From: Paracidovorax wautersii
GTDB lineage: Bacteria; Pseudomonadota; Gammaproteobacteria; Burkholderiales; Burkholderiaceae_C
Length of the DNA: 49,973 bases
Assembly: GCA_009912175.1 (NCBI GenBank)
Contig: WNDQ01000027.1
Coordinates: 1-49,973 of the forward strand
Direction: 5' to 3'
The notes under the pieces: generated by a model
Database searches by the model: none
Told to the model about the DNA's origin: nothing
The model's input: the letters and a program-made list of their open reading frames with translations, nothing else
Made by a program: the position numbers and the translations under genes
Shown here: piece by piece, positions 1 to 8,569 of the stretch
Numbering within the stretch: the stretch's first letter is position 1
Layout of the letters: every line of letters starts with the position of its first letter

Positions 1-252
1 GAAAGCGTTCTCCTCCTCCAGCCGCGCCACTTCACGTTTGAGCCGTGCATGTTCGGCCAACTCCAAGCGTTGTGCCTGATCGTCCTGGTCGTGCCGCCGC
101 GCCTGGGCGCGCCAACTGTACAGCTGGGCAGGCTGCAACCCCAGATCACGAGCCACCGTGGTTACCCCTTCTGTGGCCGCTCGCAACAGTGCCTGCTGCC
201 TGAACTCCAGGCTGAACTCCTGCCCCTTTCTGCCTGCCTTGCTCTTGGTCAT
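1..252 (-). CDS. IS3-family transposase OrfA (partial, C-terminus off left edge)
   Basis: The 84 visible residues start MTKSKAGRKGQEFSLEFRQQ. They contain a helix-turn-helix of the HTH_Tnp_1 type (TTVARDLGLQPAQLYSWRAQ, about residues 31-50). A heptad-like stretch follows (LKREVARLEEEN, about 71-82), typical of the OrfA leucine zipper. OrfA binds the terminal repeats and is normally fused to OrfB by a -1 frameshift to make the active transposase. The start is chosen at 252 because a strong AGGAGGT ribosome-binding site lies just upstream. The gene is cut by the window edge, so the frameshift region cannot be seen. Confidence 0.85.
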   Translation of the reverse strand, partial: MTKSKAGRKGQEFSLEFRQQALLRAATEGVTTVARDLGLQPAQLYSWRAQARRHDQDDQAQRLELAEHARLKREVARLEEENAF

Positions 253-316
253 CGTCCACCTCCTATTGCGATAGTTAATCGCTTATAGGGGTGTCCGTGA
301 AACGGGGGCAAGATCA
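1..316 (-). mobile_element. IS3-family insertion sequence, 5' end (runs off left edge)
   Basis: This is the left end of an IS3-family element: a terminal inverted repeat, an outward-facing leader and the start of orfA. The terminal repeat begins TGATCTTGCCCC when read inward from 316. It matches the repeat read inward from 49584 at 32 of 38 positions without gaps, so both ends belong to the same element type. The rest of the element lies beyond position 1. The boundary sits 62 bases upstream of the TadG-like start codon, so the insertion probably removed whatever lay upstream of that gene. Confidence 0.85.
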
Positions 317-378
317 TTTTGTGTGTGCGCCGTCTATGGTAGTGCCGGTGTCGGACAGTGCGAGTAGCGAGGCATGAT

Positions 379-2559
379 ATGAAAAATCATAAATCCACAA
401 GGGGTTCAATTGGGTACACGCAAAGAGGCGGCATTTTAATTAATGCTGCATTGGGTTTGATGGTCTGCGTGGTTGTTTTAGGTGTTGTTCAGGTTGGATA
501 TTCGGCTTATGTGAAACGTGAGTTGCAGACGGCTGCTGATTTGGCTGCGCTGGCAGGTGCTCAAGAATTGAGTTCTTCAGAAAAAAATTGTCAACGAGCG
601 ATCAACGTGGCCGAAAGGGGTGGTGCTGCTAATGTGTCGTTAGATCAAGTACAGGTTGATGTCGGGTGCGCTAGTTGGAAAGAGGTGACTTCTTCTTCGG
701 AGAATAAAAAGCAAGTTGACGATTTAAGGTCGGTTGGGGGCCTCTTTTCAAAGACAAATTCCGAGGATCATAATGCTGTACTTGCGATTGTTAAGGCTAT
801 GCCCGCTACTTTGATCCCAGGCCTCGGGGGTGAAGTTTTTGCGAAAGCCGTAGCAAAAATTGACGACCCATTGGTGTCATTTTCTGTAGGGTCGCAGCTT
901 TTGAATGTTAATAATAATAAATTGTTGGGCCAGTTATTACGCTTGGTTGGAGTGAACCCCGCATTGTTGACTGTGCTGGATAAGAATGGGGTGGTTCAAG
1001 CTCAAATTACCCCCTCGGGGCTTTTGAAAGCTTTGGGATTAGATATATCTGTTGATGAGTTAAAGTTGTTGGACTCCCAAGGGCTGGCTGCGTTAGATGT
1101 GACTGTTGGCGATATTTTGGCAGCGGCCATCAAGGTGATTGAAGATAAAACGCTGCAACTTGACCTCGCGGCATTAAGGACAGCTTTGATCAGTGCGGGA
1201 GTTGGAGCTATAAAGCTGCCGTTGGCAAGTAGTGAAAATGGTAATGGGCTTTTGGCTTTCATCGGTTCGGATGCCGGGTCGCCATTGGGTGCTGCATTGG
1301 ATGTAAAGCTTCAACTTGGGGAGTTAATCAAAACGGCAATTATGTTTGGGGTGCAAGGTCGGGCGGTCTATGTCCCTGACTTGACGATTGCCGGACTGAT
1401 TAATGTAAAGGCTGGTGTGGTGGAGCCTCCATCCATTGGGGTAGGGGGCGTTGGCACGACTGCGTATAATTCTCAAATTCGACTGTATTTGAATGTTGAT
1501 ACAAATAATATCCCAGTCTTGGGGTTTTTATTGAATACGCTTAGGACGCGAGTTAATATCCCGCTAATTGTGAATGCAGTGAGTGGTTATGGAGTGGTTG
1601 ATAAAATTAGTTGCGAATCAGGTGATGAGTATGCCAATGTAAATGTCGTTTCTAGTATAGCGGGGGTTTGTGTCGGGAAATTTTCGGAGGCATTGATATT
1701 TTCCACGAAGGATATATGTGGGCCTTCCTTGGGGAGTGAGGTTTTGGTAAGGCTTTTGGGGCAAGATTTGATTAATGATAAAATCAACCTGAATGCATTG
1801 GTGGATACTCAGTCTGTAGAGAATCTGAAGGTTGGATTTCCTCAAAGTACAGTTCCTAATTCGCTCCGAATCGGGACCACTGTGAGCGGTATCGTGAATG
1901 AGCTATTGAGGGTGTTGTCGAATTTGTTTTCCACCGGCATGCCTGCATCAGATGTGGCTCGTGAATTGGCTGTGACATATTTGACGGCAATTCCAAAGGT
2001 TAGTGGTCGTTATAATTTAGACGCAGTAATTAATTTGATGAAGAATGGAAAATCGGGTGCTGCTGGTGAGGACGGCGTGGCTCCTATGAATCCTTCGGAT
2101 TGGATTGTTAAGGGCGGTGTTCCGCGTGTATGCGGCTTGGGTACTTGCTGGGACGATGGATCGGTGTGGGATAGTTTTAAGATGGTGTCCACTGGCGCTA
2201 ATAGAGGAGTCCTGGATTCGTTGGTGGGATTCCTCTTGGGTGGATTGGCTATTGATAATTGTTGGGGGTTATTTTCTGGTTCTTCTACTAGATATAATTC
2301 GTGTATTGAGAATAATTTGGCAGAATATTTAAGTACATCTCCGTCATTAATTGCTGGGGTTAATCCGGTTGGGGGTGCTTCGTGTAATACTGTGCTGTGC
2401 ACGCTGTTGCGACCTGTGTTGAGAGTGCTGGAGCCAATTTTGAATGGGGTTGGCAGCTTGTTGGGTGGGCTTCTTAATAACGTGCTTGGCATCGAGTTGG
2501 GAAAGACTGAGGTGAATTTGCTTGATTTGCGTTGTGGTAAACCAAGTTTGGTTTATTAA
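379..2559 (+). CDS. TadG-like pilus assembly protein, AT-rich
   Basis: The protein is 726 residues from the ATG at 379, which has GCGAGG upstream; a GTG at 358 is an alternative start. The N-terminus is RGG-ILINAALGLMVCVVVLGVVQVGYSAYVKRELQTAADLAALAGA: one membrane segment (about residues 18-40) followed by the ELQTAADLAALAGA signature of the TadE/TadG-like N-terminal domain. Known family members are anchored inner-membrane proteins of the Flp/Tad pilus machine or related surface systems. The remaining ~670 residues are rich in Leu, Gly and Val with scattered Cys pairs. I do not recognise a von Willebrand domain. Base composition is clearly AT-richer than all neighbours. No other tad gene is visible, and an IS element lies directly upstream. 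The family call is firm at the N-terminus only. Confidence 0.7.
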   Translation: MKNHKSTRGSIGYTQRGGILINAALGLMVCVVVLGVVQVGYSAYVKRELQTAADLAALAGAQELSSSEKNCQRAINVAERGGAANVSLDQVQVDVGCASWKEVTSSSENKKQVDDLRSVGGLFSKTNSEDHNAVLAIVKAMPATLIPGLGGEVFAKAVAKIDDPLVSFSVGSQLLNVNNNKLLGQLLRLVGVNPALLTVLDKNGVVQAQITPSGLLKALGLDISVDELKLLDSQGLAALDVTVGDILAAAIKVIEDKTLQLDLAALRTALISAGVGAIKLPLASSENGNGLLAFIGSDAGSPLGAALDVKLQLGELIKTAIMFGVQGRAVYVPDLTIAGLINVKAGVVEPPSIGVGGVGTTAYNSQIRLYLNVDTNNIPVLGFLLNTLRTRVNIPLIVNAVSGYGVVDKISCESGDEYANVNVVSSIAGVCVGKFSEALIFSTKDICGPSLGSEVLVRLLGQDLINDKINLNALVDTQSVENLKVGFPQSTVPNSLRIGTTVSGIVNELLRVLSNLFSTGMPASDVARELAVTYLTAIPKVSGRYNLDAVINLMKNGKSGAAGEDGVAPMNPSDWIVKGGVPRVCGLGTCWDDGSVWDSFKMVSTGANRGVLDSLVGFLLGGLAIDNCWGLFSGSSTRYNSCIENNLAEYLSTSPSLIAGVNPVGGASCNTVLCTLLRPVLRVLEPILNGVGSLLGGLLNNVLGIELGKTEVNLLDLRCGKPSLVY

Positions 2560-2590
2560 GTAAAGTGTTGATGGTCTTATAGCTTTCTTT

Positions 2591-3997
2591 ATGCGTACCC
2601 CCCTCAACCTCGATGAACTAGAAATCTACGTCTGGGAAGGCACGGCCGATATTGCCGAGCGTGTGGAGCGCTGCATGGCCAGTCTGGACGTGCAGGTCAT
2701 GCGGGCCGATGGCGTGGTGTTTTCGTCGGTGCAGGACATCGGGCATTTCGCGATCGCGGTGATCAGCGTGTCGGTGCTCGAAAACAATGTGCAGCTCACG
2801 CGGCAGGCGATCGAGGGGCGCTACGGCATGCCGGTGGTTTGGGTGTCGGCCAGCGGGCGTGAGCGCGAGCTGAAGTCGGGCACCTTCGTGGCGGAGTATT
2901 CGCGCGTGCTGCCCTACGACTTCACGGGGGCGGAGTTGCGGGCCATGGTCGTACGGGTGGTGCAGCAGATGCGCGCCAACACGGTTCGCCATGTGCGCAC
3001 CGACGACATGATCGCGATCGACGCGTGCATGCTCGACTTGATCAAAGAGATCGACACGTATGCCGACTGCGAGCACAACGTGCTGGTCTATGGTGAGACG
3101 GGTGTGGGCAAGGAGCGCGTTGCGCAGCGCCTGCACGAAAAACACTCGGCCTACAGCCAGGGGCCGTTCGTGGTGGTGAACTGCGGCGCGATTCCTGACG
3201 GGCTGTTCGAGTCGCTCTTTTTTGGCCACGCCAAGGGTGCGTTCACGGGCGCGGTGGCGGCGCACAAAGGCTACTTCGAGCAGGCCAATGGCGGCACGCT
3301 GTTCCTGGACGAAATCGGCGACTTGCCGCGCTACCAGCAGGTCAAGCTGCTGCGGGTGCTGGAAGAAAGCATGGTTACGCGCGTGGGCTCGACCACGCCG
3401 ATTCGGCTCGACTTTCGGCTGGTGGCGGCCACCAACCGGCCGCTGCGCGAGATGGTGCAGGTGGGCGACTTCCGTTCGGACCTGTTTTTCCGGTTGGCGG
3501 TGATCGAGCTGTATGTGCCGTCGCTGGAAGAGCGCGGCGAGCAGGACAAGATCGCGATCTTCCGCTCCATCGTCGGCAACGTGGTGGGCGAGGACATCAT
3601 GGCCACCGTGGGCGACCCGCCGCTGTGGCTGCTCGACACGGTGGGCCGCATGCGTTTCCCCGGCAATGTGCGCGAGCTGCGCAACTTTGCCGAGCGGGTG
3701 GGCGTGGTGGTGCGGCAGACCGGCGCCTGGGGCGTGGAATTGGTGGTCAAGCGCATGCTGGCCATCAGCGGCGAGGCGCAGCCCGACGGCACGCCCGTCG
3801 AGCCGCTGGAAAGCAACCGCAAGGCCTGGGACATGACCGAGCGCAACAAGATCATCAACGCGCTCGACGCCAACGACTGGCGCCGCCAGAGCACGGCCCA
3901 GTACCTGGGCATCAGCCGCAAGGTGCTGTGGGAAAAAATGCGCAAGTACCAGATCGTCGACGGCGAGCCGCAGACGCCGGCGCCGATGATCGGGTAG
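2591..3997 (+). CDS. Sigma-54-dependent transcriptional activator
   Basis: The protein is 468 residues. Residues 1-125 form a receiver-like N-terminal domain without an obvious phospho-acceptor motif. The AAA+ domain has Walker A GETGVGKE (168-175), the sigma-54 contact motif GAFTGA (216-221) and Walker B GGTLFLDE (234-241). The C-terminus ends in a Fis-type helix-turn-helix ([20 protein letters not shown], about 430-449). It should drive RNA polymerase-sigma54 open-complex formation at distant promoters. It starts 31 bases after the TadG-like gene on the same strand, so control of a Tad/pilus locus is a plausible inference. No clear Shine-Dalgarno is seen. An internal ATG at 2675 is a less likely start because it would cut the N-terminal domain. 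Confidence 0.85.
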   Translation: MRTPLNLDELEIYVWEGTADIAERVERCMASLDVQVMRADGVVFSSVQDIGHFAIAVISVSVLENNVQLTRQAIEGRYGMPVVWVSASGRERELKSGTFVAEYSRVLPYDFTGAELRAMVVRVVQQMRANTVRHVRTDDMIAIDACMLDLIKEIDTYADCEHNVLVYGETGVGKERVAQRLHEKHSAYSQGPFVVVNCGAIPDGLFESLFFGHAKGAFTGAVAAHKGYFEQANGGTLFLDEIGDLPRYQQVKLLRVLEESMVTRVGSTTPIRLDFRLVAATNRPLREMVQVGDFRSDLFFRLAVIELYVPSLEERGEQDKIAIFRSIVGNVVGEDIMATVGDPPLWLLDTVGRMRFPGNVRELRNFAERVGVVVRQTGAWGVELVVKRMLAISGEAQPDGTPVEPLESNRKAWDMTERNKIINALDANDWRRQSTAQYLGISRKVLWEKMRKYQIVDGEPQTPAPMIG

Positions 3998-4077
3998 CTG
4001 GCGACGCTTGTGCCGCCGTCAACAGTCACGTTGGGGCGTGCTGCAATCTGCAGGCCATTCAAGGGGCGTAGAGCGGC

Positions 4078-4920
4078 TTACCGCCTGGCCAACAAAAACT
4101 GCGTCTTGAAGTCGTTCATGCTGTCGAACAGGCAGTACTCGGGTGCGCCCATCTCGATCACGGGGACGCGGCGGCGCAGTTCCTGGATGGCGGTCAGCCA
4201 GAGGGACTGGTAGCGCCGTTCTTCGGCGACGGTTGCAAATGGCCGGATGTAGTAGGCGAAGGTGATGTGAAAGCCGTAGCTATCGTGGTTGGGGTGGCGC
4301 ACGCCAATGGCTTGCGAGATCCGGTTGCGCAGGTCGCGCGGCCGGGCGTTTTCGGCGGCGTCGATGGGGCGCAGCAGGAACTGGGTGCCGGTTTGCGTGG
4401 CCAGGGTTTCGTCGGCCACCATGCGGATGGGCAAGTCCATGCCGAGGTCGAAGCGCCGTAGTTTGTCGGCGACGTAGCGGTTGCAGTCCTCCAGCGGGGC
4501 GTCGAGCGGCAGCAGGTGCGGCCAGTCGCCCGGGCGGCGTCCGGCGTTGGTGACGCCGTCGACGACGGTCATGTGATAGGAGGAGGGCGGCGTCCAGGTG
4601 AGGTTGTTGTCGCCGACCTGGGCGCGCAGCGCAGCGGCGATGTCGGTGAGGGCCGTGAATGTCGCGCCGGGCTGATTCAGGTGGCAGATGAGTGTGTTGC
4701 CCGGGAAGTTCAGGGCGTGGCCTGCGGCGTCGTATTTGGTGCCGGGGCCGGTGGCGCTGGGTTTGCCCAGGGCCAACTGTCCGCAGTCCGTGGCGGGGTT
4801 TTTGGCCAGGGCCGGGCTGGTGCTTGTTGCGGCACCAACGGCGCCGATCGCGCCAATGGCGCTGAGGGCACTGACGCCGGTCCAGCCAAGAAATGTGCGT
4901 CGGGGTGCGGTGGTGGTCAT
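4078..4920 (-). CDS. Tat-exported DUF1868-type 2H phosphoesterase-like protein
   Basis: The protein is 280 residues. The N-terminus MTTTAPRRTFLGW followed by an Ala/Gly-rich hydrophobic stretch and PALAK is a twin-arginine signal peptide (RR at 7-8, cleavage near residue 39), so the protein is probably periplasmic or extracellular. Two H-x-[T] motifs, YHMTV (His116, Thr118) and FHITF (His218, Thr220), are about 100 residues apart. This is the paired catalytic signature of the 2H phosphoesterase superfamily, and the overall match is to the DUF1868 branch. Such enzymes act on 2',3'-cyclic or related phosphodiesters, but no substrate is established here. It is transcribed convergently to the sigma-54 activator, with an 80-base gap. 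Confidence 0.75.
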   Translation of the reverse strand: MTTTAPRRTFLGWTGVSALSAIGAIGAVGAATSTSPALAKNPATDCGQLALGKPSATGPGTKYDAAGHALNFPGNTLICHLNQPGATFTALTDIAAALRAQVGDNNLTWTPPSSYHMTVVDGVTNAGRRPGDWPHLLPLDAPLEDCNRYVADKLRRFDLGMDLPIRMVADETLATQTGTQFLLRPIDAAENARPRDLRNRISQAIGVRHPNHDSYGFHITFAYYIRPFATVAEERRYQSLWLTAIQELRRRVPVIEMGAPEYCLFDSMNDFKTQFLLARR

Positions 4921-5000
4921 CAGCGCTTTCTGAAATCAAGGGCTGGCCTGCTTGCCAGGAGGGCGCTGTTTTAGCGCGGCTTGAAGTCAGCGAGATGACG

Positions 5001-5036
5001 CGAGGGCCATGACTGCGGAAGCAGCCATGGCCCTCG
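5001..5036. repeat. Long perfect hairpin without U-tract
   Basis: CGAGGGCCATG-type arms of 16 bases surround a GGAA tetraloop. There is one mismatch, which becomes a G-U pair in the minus-strand RNA. It lies 33 bases past the stop of the TPR gene. No run of T follows on either strand, so it is not a classical intrinsic terminator. It may protect the mRNA 3' end or act with Rho. Confidence 0.6.
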
Positions 5037-5069
5037 TTGTCGTGATGCGAGTGTGGGACGCGTTGAGGC

Positions 5070-7364
5070 TTACTGCGCGCTGCTTTCCGACGCGATCCGC
5101 CATTGCCCGTCGCGCTGGACCAGGTCCAGCCGCTTGAGCTTGGTCACTTTCAGCACGCCCGCGACGTTGCTTTCGCGAAAGCGCACCACGGCGGTGGTGG
5201 TTGCTGGCGGCAGGTCGATGGTCAGGCCGCTGATTTCGAGTTGCCGGGGGCGGGGCGATGTCAACTGGTCGCGCACTTTTTGCTGCCAGGCTTCGTGGCT
5301 GCCTTGGGTGTCGGGCGTGAAGTCGGGCACGTAGGTGGCGAGGTAGGTGTCGGCGTCACGCGTGTTCCAGGCTTGCAGCAAGGTCTGAACGGCGGTGTGC
5401 ACGCTGGTTTCGTCGAAAACCATGGGCACCGTGGGCGCAGCAGGCGTGGCCGTAGCGGCCGGTTTTCCCGACGGCGGGACGGCGGCGGCCACGGCCTGGG
5501 GCACGGGCGGCGTTTGCGGTTCGGGCACGGCGACGGCTGGGGCCGGGGTCGATTGCGGGACCGCTACTGCGGGGGAGGCGGGCGCCGGTGTGGCGACGAT
5601 TGCGGGTTCGACGCTTGTTGCTGCGGGTGCCGTCGGGACGGGGGCCACTGCGGCCGGTGGGGTGGCCTCAACCGTGATCGGCGTTGTCGTGTCTGCCTTG
5701 GTGGTCGCGAGTGTGGCAACAGGAACGGGTGCCGCCGTCGGTGTCGATTTGGCTGGCGTGACCGCGGGTGTTGTCGGCTTGGGAGGCTGTGCCGGCGCGG
5801 ATGTTTCCTGGGGCGGCAACGCAGCGAGCAGGAGCGGCGTGGTGGACGGGTTGCCGGGTGGGGTGAGCCACGTGGGCACGGCGGCGGCGTCGGAGATCGA
5901 CGGCGCTGGGGCGGCCATGGCCAGCATCACGGGGGCGTCGGATGCCGTGGCGGGAGACGGCGCGGCGGGCATTTGCGCATCGGCCAGCACGACGGCGGTG
6001 ACCAGCGCGGCGTCGGGCTCGGACAGCAGGGTGGCCGGGATGGGCGACACGGATTGGCGGGCCGCGGTGGTGTCCGCCGGGCGGCGTGCCGTGGGTTTTG
6101 TGGCGGGGGCGGGCGGCTCGGCCTTGGGCGTGATGATGGGGCTCGGGGCTTGGGCCAGCAGCACGGCAGGTGCTGCTGGCGCTTCGGCCACGGCCGGTGC
6201 CGCGATGGCGGGCGCGGGGGCCAGGGCGGGTGTCGGTGCGACGGATGCCGGCGCTTGAACTGGCGCGCGCCGCACCAGCACGGCGCCGTTGTTGTAGGCG
6301 ATGGTGGTGGGCGGCTCAGCCTGCGGCGCGGGAGATACGGCGGCGAGCGTGAGCGCGGGCATGGGCGCCGGTGCGGGAGTGGGCGCGGGGAGTGGGGCCG
6401 TGATCGGCTCGGGAGCCTGTGCGACGACGGCGGGCTCGGGCGTCTGGACGGGCTCGGGCAAGGGGGCCGGTGCTGCGGCCGTCAATTGAGGTTGCGGCTG
6501 CGGCTGTTGCGTGCTGAGCGTGACGGTGTCCCAGGCGGACAGCGGCGCGCCAGGCGTGGTGCTATCCATCGTGTTTGGCGTCGAGCCCAGCGCGACCGTG
6601 GTGGCGGGCGCCGGGTTCTGAGCGTTGCCGTTGCCGAAGACCTGGTTCACGCTGGTCAGCTCCACCGGCAAGGCCATGACGGGCAGGCTGGTGGGGGCGC
6701 CGGAACGCGGGGCCGGCAAGGGGGTGGCGGCCACGGTGGGGGCGGCCGCCACGGCGACTGGCGCCGAAGTCGGCGACGGTGCAATCGGTGCGCTGGCCAC
6801 GACGGCCGGCGTTGGCGTTGGCGCGCCGGGCGTCTTCTGTGCCTTGCGGGCGGCTTCTTGCGCCAGCCGAGCATGCAGCTCGGCCATGTTTTCGTAGGCC
6901 GTGGTGTAGTTGGGGTTGATCGACACGGCCTTGGTCAGCGCCACCAGCGCTTTTTCGTCCAGGCCCTGGTCGGCGTAGAGCACGGCCAGGTTGTTGTAGG
7001 GCTCGGCCATGTCGGGGAAGTCCTGCGTGAGCTGCGTGAAGACTTCGATGGCTTGTTTGGTGTCGCCGCTTTCGCTGAGCATCAGGCCCCGCAGGAAACG
7101 CAACTGCGGATTGCGGCCGTCAGTGGCCAGTGATTGATCGATGAGTTTGCGGGCCTGGGCTTTGTCGCCGCGTTGCAGCAGTTGCTGGACTTCCTGCGCG
7201 GCCTGGTTGCCTTGCTGCGCCTGCACCGCGGCGGGTGGCGTCAGGGCGATCAGCCCGGCCAGCGACAGCTGCAACGCCAGCGTGGCGGGCCGCAGGCGCA
7301 GTGCTGCGCTTGCCTTGTTCAAGGAGGGCCAGGGGCCGGAGTGACGAGCGTCGGAAAAAACCAT
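5070..7364 (-). CDS. Exported TPR protein with Pro/Ala-rich linker and NTF2-like C-terminus
   Basis: The protein is 764 residues from the ATG at 7364. A start at 7523 would add 53 residues that look non-coding and would precede the signal peptide. Residues 1-50 form a signal peptide ending AVQAQ. About residues 50-175 hold tetratricopeptide repeats (for example GDTKQAIEVFTQLTQDFPDMAEPYNNLAVLYADQG is the core of one repeat). About residues 180-630 are a low-complexity Pro/Ala/Thr/Val linker. The last ~110 residues (VHTAVQTLLQAWNTRDADTYLATYVPDF to the end) resemble an NTF2/SnoaL-type domain like the one in Cds6-type periplasmic proteins. A role as a periplasmic scaffold or cell-wall-associated protein is inferred. 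The gene stands alone on its strand. Confidence 0.7.
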   Translation of the reverse strand: MVFSDARHSGPWPSLNKASAALRLRPATLALQLSLAGLIALTPPAAVQAQQGNQAAQEVQQLLQRGDKAQARKLIDQSLATDGRNPQLRFLRGLMLSESGDTKQAIEVFTQLTQDFPDMAEPYNNLAVLYADQGLDEKALVALTKAVSINPNYTTAYENMAELHARLAQEAARKAQKTPGAPTPTPAVVASAPIAPSPTSAPVAVAAAPTVAATPLPAPRSGAPTSLPVMALPVELTSVNQVFGNGNAQNPAPATTVALGSTPNTMDSTTPGAPLSAWDTVTLSTQQPQPQPQLTAAAPAPLPEPVQTPEPAVVAQAPEPITAPLPAPTPAPAPMPALTLAAVSPAPQAEPPTTIAYNNGAVLVRRAPVQAPASVAPTPALAPAPAIAAPAVAEAPAAPAVLLAQAPSPIITPKAEPPAPATKPTARRPADTTAARQSVSPIPATLLSEPDAALVTAVVLADAQMPAAPSPATASDAPVMLAMAAPAPSISDAAAVPTWLTPPGNPSTTPLLLAALPPQETSAPAQPPKPTTPAVTPAKSTPTAAPVPVATLATTKADTTTPITVEATPPAAVAPVPTAPAATSVEPAIVATPAPASPAVAVPQSTPAPAVAVPEPQTPPVPQAVAAAVPPSGKPAATATPAAPTVPMVFDETSVHTAVQTLLQAWNTRDADTYLATYVPDFTPDTQGSHEAWQQKVRDQLTSPRPRQLEISGLTIDLPPATTTAVVRFRESNVAGVLKVTKLKRLDLVQRDGQWRIASESSAQ

Positions 7365-7566
7365 GCGACGGATCCCAGAAAAAGCGCAGGCGCGGAACGG
7401 GCCTGGTTGACATGCGGACGCAGTGGCGTGCCGGCTGCGGATGGGCAGGAACCGGCAAGGGACACGCTCCACCCTCGATATGCTGCTGGAATTATAGGTT
7501 TGCACCGCATGAAACTGGTCCATCGCAGCGCGATGGTTCGCGCCCGCGAGGGACGTTTGGCATGCC

Positions 7567-7600
7567 CAAAGAAAAAGGGCCGGTCTTGCGACCAGCCCTT
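7567..7600 (-). terminator. Intrinsic terminator of phaP
   Basis: Read on the minus strand, an AAGGGC(T)GGTC arm and its complement enclose a GCAA loop, followed by TTTTTCTTT. It lies 53 bases after the phaP stop. Confidence 0.85.
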
Positions 7601-7652
7601 GGGGATCATCGGCGGCCTCGGTGGCGTGGGCCCCGAGGCAGCGCAGGCGGGA

Positions 7653-8216
7653 TCAGCGCTTGCGAGCGGCCGACGTGGCGGTGGCGGCTGCCTTGCCTGC
7701 GGCGGAAGCGGCGGTGCTGGCCACGGCGTTGTAGTTGGCTTCGGCCACTTCGGTGGCTTGCTTGACGGCCTTTTGCACCGAGTCATAGGCGGTGTTGGCG
7801 GCAGCCACGGCGCTCTTGAGCACGGCCACGGCGGTTTCGGAGCCGGCGGGGGCGTTGCGCGAGGCCGAGTCGACCAGCGCCAGGAACTTGCGCTGGGCTT
7901 CGGCGGCGTGCTCTTCGTAGGCCTTGCCGAATTCGCTGCCGGTGCTGTTGGCGATGTCGTAGAGGTGACGGCTGTAGGCCGAGGTCTTTTCAGCCAGGGG
8001 CTGGAACAGGCTGGCTTGCAGTGCCAGCAGTTCCTGCGCGTCCTTGGCGCTGAGCAGCGCCTTGGCGTGGTCGGCCGATTCGGCCAGCGCGGCCTTGGAG
8101 GCGGTCAGGTTGAGCTCGACGATCTTTTCGAGGCTTTCGAACGCCTTGGCGGTCAGGCCAAAGAGGGTTTCGACTTGGGCTTTCTGGGCGGTGATGAAGT
8201 CTTCTGCGTTGGCCAT
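7653..8216 (-). CDS. phaP: Phasin (polyhydroxyalkanoate granule-associated protein)
   Basis: The protein is 187 residues from the ATG at 8216, chosen because GGAGAG precedes it and because phasins of this group begin [22 protein letters not shown]. The chain is alanine-rich and amphipathic-helical throughout, with the phasin core [27 protein letters not shown] at residues 18-44 and an Ala/Thr/Lys tail. Phasins coat PHA granules, controlling their number and size. The presence of this gene implies the cell stores PHA. The gene has its own promoter, a PhaR-like operator and a terminator, so it is a single-gene transcription unit. Confidence 0.92.
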   Translation of the reverse strand: MANAEDFITAQKAQVETLFGLTAKAFESLEKIVELNLTASKAALAESADHAKALLSAKDAQELLALQASLFQPLAEKTSAYSRHLYDIANSTGSEFGKAYEEHAAEAQRKFLALVDSASRNAPAGSETAVAVLKSAVAAANTAYDSVQKAVKQATEVAEANYNAVASTAASAAGKAAATATSAARKR

Positions 8217-8300
8217 GGCTCTCTCCAGTGAAAAAAGGTTGACGAATGGGATCGCGGTTGCTGCCGTCGCAAGGCTCTTCACCTCAGGTGTTGTGCATTT

Positions 8301-8317
8301 ATGTTGCACTGCAGCAT
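8301..8317. promoter_or_regulatory. PhaR-like palindromic operator
   Basis: ATGTTGCA-C-TGCAGCAT is an inverted repeat with 7 of 8 positions matching between its arms. Its TGC/GCA-rich form resembles the targets described for the PHA-responsive repressor PhaR. It lies immediately downstream of the -10 box of phaP and would cover the transcription start. Assignment to PhaR is inference, because phaR is not in this window. Confidence 0.55.
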
Positions 8318-8324
8318 GAGGCGA

Positions 8325-8352
8325 ATTGTACGGAGCGCCTCGGCTTTTGCAA
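8325..8352 (-). promoter_or_regulatory. Predicted sigma-70 promoter of phaP
   Basis: On the minus strand, TTGCAA (8352-8347), a 16-base spacer and TACAAT (8330-8325) give a good -35/-10 pair about 110 bases upstream of the phaP start codon. Confidence 0.6.
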
Positions 8353-8569
8353 GTAAGAAATGCGTGTAAGTATTGGATTAGATTGAGGGTTCTAAAACCG
8401 GTCCTGCTGTAACCATCCAGCAACGCATCCCCCCATGTCCGGTCGGCCGCGATGGAGGTGACACAATGGCGGCCAGGAGACTGCGGTGGCTGTTGCCGGT
8501 GCGCACAACGGGGCGGGGCCGAGGTCTGTTTGCGACGTTTGTGCGTCCGTTTGGCGGGCGCCCCTTGCC

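Larger units (their letters stand above)
8217..8569. other. phaP-pncB divergent intergenic region
   Basis: This 353-base gap holds the phaP leader, promoter and palindromic operator on its left side. The right half, leading into pncB, shows no gene and no clear promoter or riboswitch-like structure to my eye. Confidence 0.6.

Noticed and set aside
5103-7133. 676-codon plus-strand frame opposite the TPR gene
   Set aside because: Arg/Gly/His-rich shadow of the Pro/Ala-rich linker; no start signal and no recognisable fold.
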